Part shown: positions 16,505-25,501 of the stretch, in pieces
Numbering within the stretch: the stretch's first letter is position 1
Layout: every line of letters starts with the position of its first letter
Assembly: GCA_965232405.1 (NCBI GenBank)
Contig: OZ246966.1
Span: forward strand, 3,286,001-3,350,000
Reading direction: 5' to 3'
DNA length: 64,000 bases
From: RCIO01 sp965232405
GTDB lineage: Bacteria > Pseudomonadota > Alphaproteobacteria > Rhizobiales > Rhizobiaceae
The notes under the pieces: model-generated
Told to the model about the DNA's origin: nothing
What the model saw: only the letters and a program-made list of their open reading frames with translations
Database searches by the model: none
Program-made: the position numbers and the translations under genes

Positions 16505-16548
16505 CTGCTTGCAATGCAATCATAGCTTGTATAGCGCGCCGCGCGCAT

Positions 16549-17061
16549 TCACGCAAACTGCCGCCCATTCTCGGTGCGCTGGAAATAGATCATGTCGAGC
16601 TCGAGCGACGGCTTTCCCAGCGTGGTGAGGATCATGTGTGCATGGCCGCGATGGTGCGTCTGGTGATTGAAGAAGTGCGACAGCGCCGGGGCCAGCCGCT
16701 GCGATATCGTCCGCATGTCGGTCACGGTGACATAGGTAAACCGGCCGCCAATGTCGTCTTCGCTCAGCCCGCCGACCCAATCGATGATGCGCCTGTCTTC
16801 GGCTTCGCGCGCGCCGCGTAGCGCGTCGAACTGGGGAAACAGGATTGTGTCGAGCTTGCCTGGCGCATCGCCGCTGCCGGTAAAGCGCTTCAGCCAGATA
16901 CGGTCTCCAACCAGAACATGGTTCAGCGTTCCGCACATGGATTTGAAGAATGCGCCGGTGTCGCGGTTGAATTCGTCTTCGTTCAGTTCCGCTGCCGCAT
17001 CGTATAGACGCTGATTGGCCCACGCGTTGTAGGCTGCCATCATTGCAAAATGCTGCTTCAT
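16549..17061 (-). CDS. DinB/YfiT-family putative metalloenzyme
   Basis: DinB-fold proteins are four-helix bundles with a three-His metal site; many act as thiol-dependent transferases with low-molecular-weight thiols, most unassigned. I start at the second of two adjacent ATGs (17061), which has AGGAG five bases upstream, giving 170 residues. Typical elements are MMAAYNAWANQRLYDA at the start, NHVLVGDRIWLKRF (first His region), and HFFNHQTHHRGHAH, which supplies the remaining His ligands, followed by a Gly-rich turn and YFQRTENG. It diverges from the glutathione-transferase gene, with 62 bases between starts. Confidence 0.85.
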   Translation of the reverse strand: MKQHFAMMAAYNAWANQRLYDAAAELNEDEFNRDTGAFFKSMCGTLNHVLVGDRIWLKRFTGSGDAPGKLDTILFPQFDALRGAREAEDRRIIDWVGGLSEDDIGGRFTYVTVTDMRTISQRLAPALSHFFNHQTHHRGHAHMILTTLGKPSLELDMIYFQRTENGRQFA

Positions 17062-17123
17062 CATTTCTCCTGCGGTGACGGATTCGGCCGCAGGTTGACT
17101 ATCACGCAGGGGGAGAGCCACCA

Positions 17124-17816
17124 ATGGCAATCAGGCTTTACGAACTTGTCGGCGCCGACCCGAAGCGCCCATTCAGCCCCCATTGCTGGAAGACCGCATG
17201 GTCGCTTGCGCACAAGGGACTGGACTTCGAGTCGGTGCCGACGCCGTTCACCGGCGTGCCGTCGGTCGAGGGCGGTGTGTCAAAGCTGGTCCCGGTGATC
17301 CGCGACGGTGACAAGGTGGTCGCCGATTCCTTCCAGATCGCGCTCTATCTCGACGAGACCTATCCCGACCGGACATCGCTGTTTGGAGGCGAGGGCGGCA
17401 AGGCACTGTCGCGCTTTATCGAGCGCTGGTCGCGGCTCACGCTCCATCCCTACATCGGCAAGGCCGTGCTGATGGACATTCACGATTGTCTCGCGCTGCC
17501 CGACCAGGCCTATTTCCGCACCGACCGCGAAAAGCGGTTTGGCCGCAAGCTAGAGGAAGTGCCGCCGGGCCGGGACGAGCAGCTCGACCGTTTCCGCAAA
17601 TCGCTTGCGCCGTTGCGCAGCATGCTCGATGTCCAGCCCTTCATCGGCGGAGAGACGCCGCTCTTCGCCGACTATATCGTCGGCGGAGCGCTGCAATGGG
17701 CGCGGGTGGTCTCCGCATATCCCCTGCTTGAGGCAGATGATGCGGTGGCCGAATGGTTCGGCCGGATTCTCGATCTTCACGACGGTCTTGGCCGGCGCGT
17801 GGCCGCTGCGGCATAG
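17124..17816 (+). CDS. Glutathione S-transferase family protein
   Basis: This 230-residue protein has an N-terminal thioredoxin-like domain with a possible active site SPHC (residues 18-21), a conserved KLVPVIRDGDKVVADSFQIALYL segment equivalent to the cis-Pro and glutathione gamma-Glu binding SNAIL/TRAIL motif, and an all-helical C-terminal domain. Members conjugate or reduce substrates with glutathione, or act as glutathionyl-hydroquinone-type reductases; the substrate cannot be told. GGGGGAG precedes the ATG. It is divergent from the DinB-like gene and is followed by ndk after 90 bases. Confidence 0.88.
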   Translation: MAIRLYELVGADPKRPFSPHCWKTAWSLAHKGLDFESVPTPFTGVPSVEGGVSKLVPVIRDGDKVVADSFQIALYLDETYPDRTSLFGGEGGKALSRFIERWSRLTLHPYIGKAVLMDIHDCLALPDQAYFRTDREKRFGRKLEEVPPGRDEQLDRFRKSLAPLRSMLDVQPFIGGETPLFADYIVGGALQWARVVSAYPLLEADDAVAEWFGRILDLHDGLGRRVAAAA

Positions 17817-17906
17817 ACAACCGCCTCAACCCCTTCACATCGGGTCCGGCGGCGTCTATAGACCCGCCACTTTCCCCGCAACGATGCAATGAGTGAAGGA
17901 AATTCA

Positions 17907-18329
17907 ATGGCCGTCGAGCGTACTTTTTCGATGATCAAGCCGGACGCGACCCGGCGCAATCTCACCGGCGCGATCACCAAGATGCTCGAGGATGCCGGTC
18001 TGCGCGTCGTCGCGTCGAAGCGCGTCTGGATGAGCCGCCGCGAGGCCGAGGGCTTCTACGCAGTTCACCGCGAGCGTCCCTTCTTTGACGAGCTCTGCGA
18101 TTTCATGTCGTCCGCGCCGACCGTCGTTCAGGTGCTGGAAGGCGAGAACGCCATCGCAAAGAACCGTGAAGTAATGGGCGCTACCAACCCGGCCGATGCG
18201 GCCGAAGGAACCATCCGCAAGACTTATGCCCAGTCGATCGGTGAAAATTCGGTCCATGGGTCCGACGCGCCGGAAACGGCTGCCCAGGAAATCCGTTACT
18301 GGTTCTCCGACACCGAAATCGTCGGCTGA
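17907..18329 (+). CDS. ndk: Nucleoside diphosphate kinase
   Basis: Ndk transfers the gamma phosphate of ATP to nucleoside diphosphates through a phosphohistidine. From ATG 17907, preceded by GAAGGA, the protein has 140 residues, the exact bacterial length. The start MAVERTFSMIKPDA, nucleotide-binding EGENAI and NPADAAEGTIR, and the active site NSVHGSDAPE with His117 are all present. A start six codons upstream is possible but would add a non-conserved extension. It converges with the GGDEF-EAL gene, 12 bases between stops. Confidence 0.97.
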   Translation: MAVERTFSMIKPDATRRNLTGAITKMLEDAGLRVVASKRVWMSRREAEGFYAVHRERPFFDELCDFMSSAPTVVQVLEGENAIAKNREVMGATNPADAAEGTIRKTYAQSIGENSVHGSDAPETAAQEIRYWFSDTEIVG

Positions 18330-18341
18330 TCCAGATCTTTC

Positions 18342-20597
18342 TCAGGCCGGCTGGCGGAAGGTGCCAACCATCGCCGCGGCCGGCCTGGGGTTCGTTTCCC
18401 TGACATGATCGACAAACGCCTCGCGCGACATCGCCTTGGCGTAGAGCCAGCCCTGCCGGTATTCGCAGCCATGCGCGTTCAAGAATTCTTCCTGCGCTTT
18501 GGTCTCGACATGTTCGGCCACCACGGTCAGGTCCAGCGTTTCGGCCATGGCCAGGATCGTGCGCACCAGAGCGCGGTCACTCTCGGTGGTCTCGATATCG
18601 GCCACGAAACTGCCGTCTATCTTCACTTCGTCGAAGGGCAGCTTCTTGAGGTAGGTGAGGGACGAATATCCGGTGCCGAAGTCGTCGAGTGACAGCCGCA
18701 CGCCCAGCGCTTTCAGTTCGCGCATCTTGGTGGCGACGGCATATTCGTCGCGCACCGTCACGTGTTCGGTGATTTCGATCGTCAGCTTCGTTCCGTTCAC
18801 GCCATAGCGCTCGAGCAGGTTCTTGAGCGAGGGCACAAAATCATCGTTCGTGAAACTGTGCGCGCTGACATTGATCGACAGTCCAATGTCGCACAGATCG
18901 CTGTCCGTCGCCCACTGTGCCAGGGCCGAAATGCCTTTTTCCAGCACGATAAAGCCCAGCTCATGCGCGAGGCCGAACTGGTCGGCAAGCTGGATAAAGC
19001 GATCGGGAAATACTGTGCCGTGTTCGGGATGGTTCCACCTGAGCAGGGCCTCCGCCGCCGCAACCTTGTTGTTGCTGTCCATGAGAGGCTGGAAGTGGAG
19101 CTCCAGTTCGTCGCCGCCACGTCCGATCGTCTCGCGCAGATCGGCCAGTAGCGCGTAGCGCTCCGAGGCTTTGCCGAGTGCGGCCGGGTTGAACAGCACC
19201 ATACTGTCGCGCCCGGAGGTTTTGGCTTCATACATGGCGATGTCGGCGCGCTTGAGGATTTCGTCGGCCTTGTCCTCTTTGCCGTCAAACACCACGATGC
19301 CGATGCTGGCCGAGGCCCGGTGACTGGCTTCGCCGAGTTCAAAGCGCTGGCGCATCGCTGAGTTGATGCGGTTGGCGATGTTGATTGCGTGGCGCGACGC
19401 CGTGCCGTCATCATTGCCAATGCCTTCCAGCAGCACCACGAACTCGTCGCCGCCGATGCGTGCGACCGTATCGTCCTCGCCAACGCAGTCGAGCAGCCTT
19501 GCGGCCACCTGCACCAGGTAGCGGTCGCCGATGTCGTGACCCTGGGTGTCGTTCAGGGTCTTGAAGTTATCGAGGTCGACAAACAGCAGTGCCGATCTGT
19601 TGCCTTGTTCACGGCACGAAGCGATCGACTCATGCATGCGGTCGAGGAACAACCGGCGGTTGGGCAGTTCCGTCAGCGTGTCGAAATAGGCGAGGTTGCG
19701 GATCTCCAGCTCGTTCTTCTTGCGCAGCGAGATGTCAGACACATAGCCGTGCCACACCACTTCGTTGCCTTTGAACTCAGGCGTTGCGGTAACGCGCAGC
19801 CATTTATGTTCGCCACTCGAAGTTATGAAACGATGCTCGATGTCCCACGCTTCTTGCCGACCCCACGCGTCGCGCAGAGACGTGCTGTAGAACTCCTGAT
19901 CCTGTTCCGGGATATGGTTGTAGAACTCGTACGGATCCGCCATGATTTTGGCTACGGGAATCTCGGTGAGACGCTCATATCCCGGGCTCACATAGATCAT
20001 CTTGACTGACCCGTCGGGCTTCACGCTGAACTGGAACAGCGCGCCCGGCACTTCGCGCATCAGCTTGCCGAACTGTTCTTCCAGCTTCAGTCGCTCGACC
20101 GTTTCGGTAACCTCGCGCACCGAACCCTCGTAGTAGAGGGGCTTGTTGGTCTTCTTGTCATGGACGACACGCGCCGATTCGGTGATCCAGATGCGTTCGC
20201 GCGTCTTGTGACGATAGATTTCCGACACGAAATCCCGCACCACGCCGTCGCGGTCCAGGATGGTGCGGAAGTCGTCTCGGCGGGACGGATCGACATACCA
20301 TTCGGTTGCGATGTCGTTCACCGACGCCAGCAACTCTTCCTCGCTGTCATATCCGTTGAGCCTGACCAGCGCCTGGTTGGCCTTGATCTGTTTTCCGTCC
20401 AGGGACGAGCGGTAAACGCCTTCCGAAAGCGTATCGATCGTTTCCTCAATCGCTTTCTGCTCGGCGCGCGAATGATGGTAGAGGCGGCGGTAACGCAGCA
20501 TCCACAGACCGAGCAGCACCGAGAGAATGAAATTCGCGGTGATCAGCCACTGCTCGCTGGCTGCCAGATCGATGATAGAACTGACGGTGATGTCCAT
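18342..20597 (-). CDS. Membrane-anchored PAS-PAS-GGDEF-EAL cyclic-di-GMP enzyme
   Basis: This 751-residue protein has one N-terminal membrane helix (about residues 17-36), two PAS-like domains (about 45-165 and 175-295), a diguanylate cyclase domain with intact RIGGDEF near 385 and a phosphodiesterase domain with EALLRW near 518. In the EAL part, the key Asn (SINVSAHSF), ITEH Glu, DDFGTGYSS and KIDGSFV are present, while AEGVET reads AEHVET. Both catalytic sites therefore look competent, so the net activity could switch with PAS input. I use ATG 20597; an in-frame TTG is three codons upstream. It is a single gene between ndk and the META-domain gene. The two PilZ-like proteins at 29433 and 29866 are possible receptors of its product. 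Confidence 0.94.
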   Translation of the reverse strand: MDITVSSIIDLAASEQWLITANFILSVLLGLWMLRYRRLYHHSRAEQKAIEETIDTLSEGVYRSSLDGKQIKANQALVRLNGYDSEEELLASVNDIATEWYVDPSRRDDFRTILDRDGVVRDFVSEIYRHKTRERIWITESARVVHDKKTNKPLYYEGSVREVTETVERLKLEEQFGKLMREVPGALFQFSVKPDGSVKMIYVSPGYERLTEIPVAKIMADPYEFYNHIPEQDQEFYSTSLRDAWGRQEAWDIEHRFITSSGEHKWLRVTATPEFKGNEVVWHGYVSDISLRKKNELEIRNLAYFDTLTELPNRRLFLDRMHESIASCREQGNRSALLFVDLDNFKTLNDTQGHDIGDRYLVQVAARLLDCVGEDDTVARIGGDEFVVLLEGIGNDDGTASRHAINIANRINSAMRQRFELGEASHRASASIGIVVFDGKEDKADEILKRADIAMYEAKTSGRDSMVLFNPAALGKASERYALLADLRETIGRGGDELELHFQPLMDSNNKVAAAEALLRWNHPEHGTVFPDRFIQLADQFGLAHELGFIVLEKGISALAQWATDSDLCDIGLSINVSAHSFTNDDFVPSLKNLLERYGVNGTKLTIEITEHVTVRDEYAVATKMRELKALGVRLSLDDFGTGYSSLTYLKKLPFDEVKIDGSFVADIETTESDRALVRTILAMAETLDLTVVAEHVETKAQEEFLNAHGCEYRQGWLYAKAMSREAFVDHVRETNPRPAAAMVGTFRQPA

Positions 20598-20720
20598 GAG
20601 CCCCAAACGCCGTGTTACATTGGCCGAGGCTATCGTTACGCGATTGCTAATTCTCTAATGCAGCCTGCGAACCGGCCTTATGCTTAATGGCGGGTTACGT
20701 TACGGCAGGAGCGTGTCTTG

Positions 20721-21158
20721 TCAGGTCGAGGCGGCAAGCTTGACGAGAAGTGCGCCATCCCGGTCGATCAATTCGAGCCCATCGGCCGTAAGCTGGAAAC
20801 GCGCTGTCAATTCAAGAGCTTCCAGGAAGGCGCGCTCCTGCACCATCACCGCTTCTTCGCAGGCGATATAGGTCGTGCCGACCTGCGTGAAGCTGATCGC
20901 GCTCTCGTTGATGGTGGCGGTCGAGAAATAGACATTGCAGCCCGTATTGCCGCCAGCCTGACCAGTCTCGCTCAGGATGAGGGTCGGGACATGGTCGGCT
21001 ATGGGTTCTGCGCCGGCGAGATCGGTCACGCGCCATTCGATGTCGAACAATCCGTCAGGCGATGCCTTGTTGGCCAGCGCAACGCTTCCTGTGACCGTCA
21101 TGGCGGCAATGAGAAGGGCGGCCTTGGAGATCGCGCGGCGTGAGACAACGAGGGTCAT
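20721..21158 (-). CDS. Exported META-domain protein
   Basis: From ATG 21158 this is a 145-residue protein with a signal sequence (MTLVVSRRAISKAALLIAAM, ending near VALA|NK). The mature part resembles META/HslJ domains: FDIEWRVTDLAG, the glycine-cysteine element GGNTGCNVYFST and a strand ISFTQVGTTYIACEE with the second cysteine. In HslJ-type proteins these two cysteines are usual in periplasmic members. HslJ-like proteins are linked to heat and novobiocin tolerance in E. coli; no role is known here. It stands 64 bases downstream of moaE on the same strand. Confidence 0.82.
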   Translation of the reverse strand: MTLVVSRRAISKAALLIAAMTVTGSVALANKASPDGLFDIEWRVTDLAGAEPIADHVPTLILSETGQAGGNTGCNVYFSTATINESAISFTQVGTTYIACEEAVMVQERAFLEALELTARFQLTADGLELIDRDGALLVKLAAST

Positions 21159-21222
21159 GATACGGTCTTTCGTGCAAATCAGCGTTGCGGCCCGTGAACC
21201 ACAACATTGGGGCCGCAATCGG

Positions 21223-21684
21223 TCAGTCCCAGCGCGACAGCGCATCCTCGTCGGTTTCCTTCGCATCGACCCATTCGCCGCTGGAGCCATCCACGCGGTG
21301 CGCCTTCTTCCAGAACGGCGCCCGCGACTTCAGGAAATCCATCATGAATTCAGCCGCCTCGAACGCGGCCTGCCGGTGTTTTGATGCGGTGACGACCAGC
21401 ACGATGGGCTCGCCGGTGTCGATGCGGCCGTGACGGTGAATGATGGTCATCCCTGTCAGCGGCCATCTGGCATGCGCCCGCTCCGCAATGCGGCTGATCT
21501 CCGCCTCCGCCATGCCCGGATAGTGCTCGATCTCCAATGCCTTAAGCGTGCCCGCCTCATCGCGGCAAACCCCGCTGAAGGTGACAAGCGCGCCAATATC
21601 GCGCCGGCCATCAGTCATTCTTGCGATTTCGGCGGCGGTATCGAATGCTTCGCTCTGGATGCGGATGGTGGCCGCGGAGGCCAT
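21223..21684 (-). CDS. moaE: Molybdopterin synthase catalytic subunit
   Basis: MoaE inserts two sulfurs, carried as thiocarboxylate on MoaD, into cyclic pyranopterin monophosphate to form molybdopterin. The 153-residue protein has ALVTFSGVCRDE near the N-terminus, IIHRHGRIDTGEPIVLV in the middle, and FLKSRAPFWKKA with the catalytic lysines near the end. It follows moaD by 4 bases on the same strand. The window also contains a molybdopterin oxidoreductase at 31181 that would consume the cofactor. Confidence 0.96.
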   Translation of the reverse strand: MASAATIRIQSEAFDTAAEIARMTDGRRDIGALVTFSGVCRDEAGTLKALEIEHYPGMAEAEISRIAERAHARWPLTGMTIIHRHGRIDTGEPIVLVVTASKHRQAAFEAAEFMMDFLKSRAPFWKKAHRVDGSSGEWVDAKETDEDALSRWD

Positions 21685-21688
21685 CTTG

Positions 21689-21940
21689 TCACCCCCCGGT
21701 CATGGGCGGGAACAAGCCAATCTCGCGCGCGCCCTTGATCGGCTCATCGTGCCGTGCATGTTCCTGATTGATCGCGACACGGATCGCCTCGGGAAACTTC
21801 AGCGCCTCGGCATATTCCTCGCCGCGTGACTTCAGCCATTCCAGCAGGTCGCGCACCGTCGCCACGCTGTCGGGCGGCGTTACCTCTTCTTCGGTGACGC
21901 CGATGCGTTCGCGGACCCAGGCGAAATAGACGAGTTTCAT
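21689..21940 (-). CDS. moaD: Molybdopterin synthase sulfur-carrier subunit
   Basis: MoaD is a small ubiquitin-like protein whose C-terminal Gly-Gly is adenylated and thiocarboxylated by MoeB-type enzymes before sulfur transfer within molybdopterin synthase. The 83-residue protein begins MKLVYFAWVRERIG and ends FPPMTGG, with the required GG at the C-terminus. It lies 4 bases after the pgsA stop and 4 bases before moaE, so pgsA-moaD-moaE are one transcription unit. Confidence 0.96.
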   Translation of the reverse strand: MKLVYFAWVRERIGVTEEEVTPPDSVATVRDLLEWLKSRGEEYAEALKFPEAIRVAINQEHARHDEPIKGAREIGLFPPMTGG

Positions 21941-21944
21941 GGGT

Positions 21945-22553
21945 TCAATCCATGATGTGCTTCAACCCGGCCCTGAAATAATCATAACCGGTGTAAAGCG
22001 TGATGATGGCCGAAACCCAGAGCAGTGTGATGCCGATTTCGGTGGCGTATCCGATCACCTTGTCGCCCGCGGGCCCGGCAATGAGGAAGCCGATCGCCAC
22101 GAGCTGAACTGTTGTCTTCCACTTGGCGAGCCGCGTCACGGGCACCGACACCTTGAGTTCGGCCAGATATTCGCGCAGTCCCGACACCAGGATTTCGCGG
22201 CACAGGATGATGATTGCCGCCCACAGCGTCCAGCCGGCAATCGTGCCGTCTCCTGCCATCAGAAGCAGCGCCGCCGCCACCAGCAGCTTGTCGGCGATCG
22301 GATCGAGCATCTTTCCGATATTGGAGGTCTGCTTCCAGATCCGCGCCAGATAGCCGTCCAGAAAGTCGGTCAGGCTGGCGATGACGAAGATCGCAAGCGC
22401 GTACCAGCGCGCCGTATCGCTGCCCTGCAGCCGGCCCTCGACAAAAAAGCACAGCACAACCAGCGGCACGGCCAGAATGCGGGCATAAGTCAGCAAGTTG
22501 GGGATGCTGAATGCCGGCGGCAGCTTTCCCGTTTCTGATGCCTGTGAGGTCAA
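21945..22553 (-). CDS. pgsA: CDP-diacylglycerol-glycerol-3-phosphate 3-phosphatidyltransferase
   Basis: PgsA makes phosphatidylglycerophosphate from CDP-diacylglycerol and glycerol-3-phosphate in the inner membrane, the first committed step to phosphatidylglycerol. The protein of about 202 residues has the CDP-alcohol phosphotransferase motif DG-x2-AR-x8-G-x3-D-x3-D (DGYLAR...GKMLDPIADKLL) and several membrane helices. Two TTG codons compete for the start, at 22559 and 22553; GGAG lies 8 bases before the second, so I prefer 22553. Position between uvrC and moaD is a familiar rhizobial arrangement. Confidence 0.93.
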   Translation of the reverse strand: MTSQASETGKLPPAFSIPNLLTYARILAVPLVVLCFFVEGRLQGSDTARWYALAIFVIASLTDFLDGYLARIWKQTSNIGKMLDPIADKLLVAAALLLMAGDGTIAGWTLWAAIIILCREILVSGLREYLAELKVSVPVTRLAKWKTTVQLVAIGFLIAGPAGDKVIGYATEIGITLLWVSAIITLYTGYDYFRAGLKHIMD

Positions 22554-22642
22554 CCGCAATTCTCCATGCGCTGCGCCAAGTCTGCCCGCTTACTGAGCAT
22601 GTCTGCAATCGTGGCGGATTGTCGCCGGGCTATATTTGGCCA

Positions 22643-24730
22643 TCAAGCCCCCTGTTCATGGAAATGATTGTATATCTGGCGCGCCATCGCTTCGGAAATT
22701 CCGTCCACTTCCGCCAGATCCTCGACCGCCGCTCGGCTTACCGCCTTGGCGGTGCCGAAATGGTGCAGGAGCGCTCGCTTGCGTCCGGGCCCGATGCCCG
22801 CAATCTCGTCCAGAGGATTGCGGATCATCTCCTTCTTGCGCCGCGCCCGGTGCGAGCCGATGGCGAAACGGTGTGCTTCGTCGCGCAGCCTCTGGATGAA
22901 GTAGAGCAGGGGGTCGCGCACCGGCAGTGAAAACGAACTGCGCCCTTCCATGAAGAAGCGCTCGCGTCCCGCTTCTCGGTCGGCGCCCTTTGCAACGCCG
23001 ATTGCCGTAACCTTGCCGGCGATGCCGAGTTCGTCCAGCACCTGGCGGACCGATGACATCTGGCCCTGGCCGCCGTCGATCAGAATCACGTCCGGCCATG
23101 CCGGCGCGTCGTTCTGTTCCGGTCCCTCGCCATCATCGTCGGCTGAAGGGGGCGTTTCGCCCGGTATGCCGTGTTCCTTGATCAGCCGCGAAAAGCGCCG
23201 CTGCATGACTTCGCGCATCATGCCGAAATCGTCGCCCGGCGTGATGTCATTGGAGCGGATGTTGAACTTGCGGTACTGGCCCTTCATGAAACCCTCGGGG
23301 CCAGCCACGATCATCGCGCCGACCGCATTGGTGCCCATGATGTGCGAGTTGTCGTAGACCTCGATGCGCCGCGGCGTCCGTTCCAGGCCGAACGTCTCGG
23401 CCATGCCTTTCAGCAACCGCGCCTGTGAAGACGTTTCGGCAAGCCGCCGGCCCAGCGCCTCGCGCGCATTTTGCAATGCGTTCTGTGTCAGGTCCTTCTT
23501 TTCGCCGCGTTGCGGCACGCTGACCGACACCTTGCGCCCGGCGCGGGTCGATAGCGCCTCCGCCAGCAACCCCTGTTCCTCGACCGGATGCGACAGCAGG
23601 ATCATGCGCGGGCAGGGCTTGTCGTCATAAAACTGCGCCAGAAATGCGCACAGCACCTCGGATGGCTCGAGCGCCGAATCCGCCTTGGGAAAATAGGCGC
23701 GGTTGCCCCAGTTCTGTCCGGTGCGGAAGAAGAAAACCTCCACACAGGTCTGTCCGCCCTCCTGATGGATGGCGAAAACGTCTGCCTCTTCCACCGTTTG
23801 CGGGTTGATGCCCTGATGGCTCTGCACGTGGCTCAGCGCGGCAAGCCGGTCGCGATAGATCGCGGCCCGCTCGAAATCGAGTTCTTCCGACGCTTCCTGC
23901 ATCGCCTCCGATATCTGCGCCTTGATCGTCGAAGACCGTCCCGACAGAAACGCCTTCGCTTCGCCTACCAGCTCGGCATACTCCGCTTCCGTCACCTCGC
24001 CGGTGCAGGGGCCGGAGCAGCGCTTGATCTGGTAGAGCAGGCAGGGGCGCGTGCGGCTTTCAAACACGGAGTCGGTGCAGGTGCGCAAGAGGAACGCGCG
24101 CTGCAGCGAATTGATCGTGCGCCCCACCGCCATTGCCGAAGCGAACGGCCCGAAATAGTCGCCCTTGCGGCTTCTCGCGCCACGGTGCTTGAAGATGCCG
24201 GGTGCCGGGTGATCGCCGGTCAGCAGAATGTATGGGAACGATTTGTCGTCCCGCATCAACACGTTAAAGCGCGGCCGCAGGCGCTTGATAAGATTCGCCT
24301 CGAGCAGGAGCGCTTCAGTCTCCGTGCGGGTGACGACGAACTCCATCCCCGCCGTTTCGCGAACCATGCGGCCGATGCGGTCGGTATGGAACCGGCCCTG
24401 CGCATAGGCAGTGACCCGCTTCTTCAGGCTGCGCGCCTTGCCGACATAAAGCACGTCGCCGGCCGTATTCAGCATCCGGTAGACGCCGGGCCTGTTCGGC
24501 AGCTGTTTTACAAGCGCTTCGATGACTTCCGGTCCGGTCGCAAGTTGCCGTCCCTCGACGCCGATGCCCGCCCAGTCGATTGACGCAAGCAGCGCCTGCG
24601 CCGAAACCTCGCTCTTTTCCGGCTCGCCATCATCGTCTTCGGCGTCTTCGCCGGGCATGTAACCGGCCATGTCGCCGGCAGCGCTGCCGCTGCGTTTCGG
24701 CACCGGAGGTTTGGTCGTGTGGGTGCTCAT
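22643..24730 (-). CDS. uvrC: UvrABC excinuclease subunit C
   Basis: UvrC makes both incisions in nucleotide excision repair. The 695-residue protein starts at ATG 24730, overlapping the upstream SDR stop as ATGA. It has a 75-residue acidic, low-complexity N-terminal extension compared with E. coli UvrC, then the GIY-YIG nuclease (PGVYRMLN...VLYVGKARSLKKR, about residues 81-104), a UVR/UvrB-binding helix (EELDFERAAIYRDRL), the RNase H-like domain with IEVYDNSHI and VLIDGGQGQ-like segment, and two helix-hairpin-helix motifs at the C-terminus (IAGIGPGRKRALL). Confidence 0.97.
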   Translation of the reverse strand: MSTHTTKPPVPKRSGSAAGDMAGYMPGEDAEDDDGEPEKSEVSAQALLASIDWAGIGVEGRQLATGPEVIEALVKQLPNRPGVYRMLNTAGDVLYVGKARSLKKRVTAYAQGRFHTDRIGRMVRETAGMEFVVTRTETEALLLEANLIKRLRPRFNVLMRDDKSFPYILLTGDHPAPGIFKHRGARSRKGDYFGPFASAMAVGRTINSLQRAFLLRTCTDSVFESRTRPCLLYQIKRCSGPCTGEVTEAEYAELVGEAKAFLSGRSSTIKAQISEAMQEASEELDFERAAIYRDRLAALSHVQSHQGINPQTVEEADVFAIHQEGGQTCVEVFFFRTGQNWGNRAYFPKADSALEPSEVLCAFLAQFYDDKPCPRMILLSHPVEEQGLLAEALSTRAGRKVSVSVPQRGEKKDLTQNALQNAREALGRRLAETSSQARLLKGMAETFGLERTPRRIEVYDNSHIMGTNAVGAMIVAGPEGFMKGQYRKFNIRSNDITPGDDFGMMREVMQRRFSRLIKEHGIPGETPPSADDDGEGPEQNDAPAWPDVILIDGGQGQMSSVRQVLDELGIAGKVTAIGVAKGADREAGRERFFMEGRSSFSLPVRDPLLYFIQRLRDEAHRFAIGSHRARRKKEMIRNPLDEIAGIGPGRKRALLHHFGTAKAVSRAAVEDLAEVDGISEAMARQIYNHFHEQGA

Positions 24731-25494
24731 TCGATGCCGGTCACGTCGCGGGTTTCCCAGGCGAGGTGCTGGCCGCCGTCGATGGCGATCATCTGTCCGG
24801 TCACCGACTTTGCCTCCCACAGATATAGGATCGTCCGGCTGAATTCGTCCAGCGCCGGGCCGTGACCCAGAATGACCGATTCCGTCTGCTGGCGGAAATC
24901 CGCATCGGACTGCCGGTCATTCTTCATGGTCGGACCGGGGCCCAAAGCGTTGACGCGGATGTGCGGCGCGAGCGCCTGCGCCATTGTCTGGGTGGCGGTC
25001 CACAGCGCGCTCTTCGACAGCGTGTAGGAAAAGAACCGTGGATTGAGCCGCCATACGCGCTGGTCGATCACGTTCACCACCAGACCGTCGGTCTCGTCGG
25101 GCAGGGCCGCCGCAAAGCGGCTGGTCAGCGCAACCGGCGCCTTCAGATGGATGTCGAAATGCCGGTCCCACCGTTCCCAGTCGAGTTCGGTCACGCCGTC
25201 GGATTCAAAGGTGGACGCGCTGTTGACCAGAAGCCGCAAAGGTCCAAGCGTCCGGGTTGCGTCGTCGATCAGCTTTTCGCAGGCCCCGTTTGATTCGAGA
25301 TCGGCCGCGAAGACTTCGGCGCGGCCGCCACCCCGTCGAATTTCTTCCGCAAGATCGTGGGCTTCGCCGCGCGAATTGCGGCAATGGATGGCGACGGCGA
25401 AACCTGCCTGTGCAAGGCCGCGCACGATCTCCGCGCCGATGCGTTTTGCACCGCCGGTTACCAGAGCCACATTCTGCGCATTCGCCATCGTCAT
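24727..25494 (-). CDS. SDR-family oxidoreductase with pteridine-reductase-type signature
   Basis: This short-chain dehydrogenase has about 255 residues from ATG 25494 (another ATG is two codons in). The cofactor motif reads TGGAKRIG, that is TGxxxRxG, where an Arg replaces a Gly; this form is typical of pteridine reductases and FolM dihydromonapterin reductases. The NSAS segment and the catalytic YTLSKSA follow, but the usual Ser position reads VNVIDQR, also FolM/PTR1-like. A role in reducing biopterin, monapterin or folate-like pterins is an inference. It overlaps uvrC as ATGA and follows the antiporter gene by 7 bases. Confidence 0.82.
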   Translation of the reverse strand: MTMANAQNVALVTGGAKRIGAEIVRGLAQAGFAVAIHCRNSRGEAHDLAEEIRRGGGRAEVFAADLESNGACEKLIDDATRTLGPLRLLVNSASTFESDGVTELDWERWDRHFDIHLKAPVALTSRFAAALPDETDGLVVNVIDQRVWRLNPRFFSYTLSKSALWTATQTMAQALAPHIRVNALGPGPTMKNDRQSDADFRQQTESVILGHGPALDEFSRTILYLWEAKSVTGQMIAIDGGQHLAWETRDVTGIE

Positions 25495-25501
25495 TCGCCC
25501 G

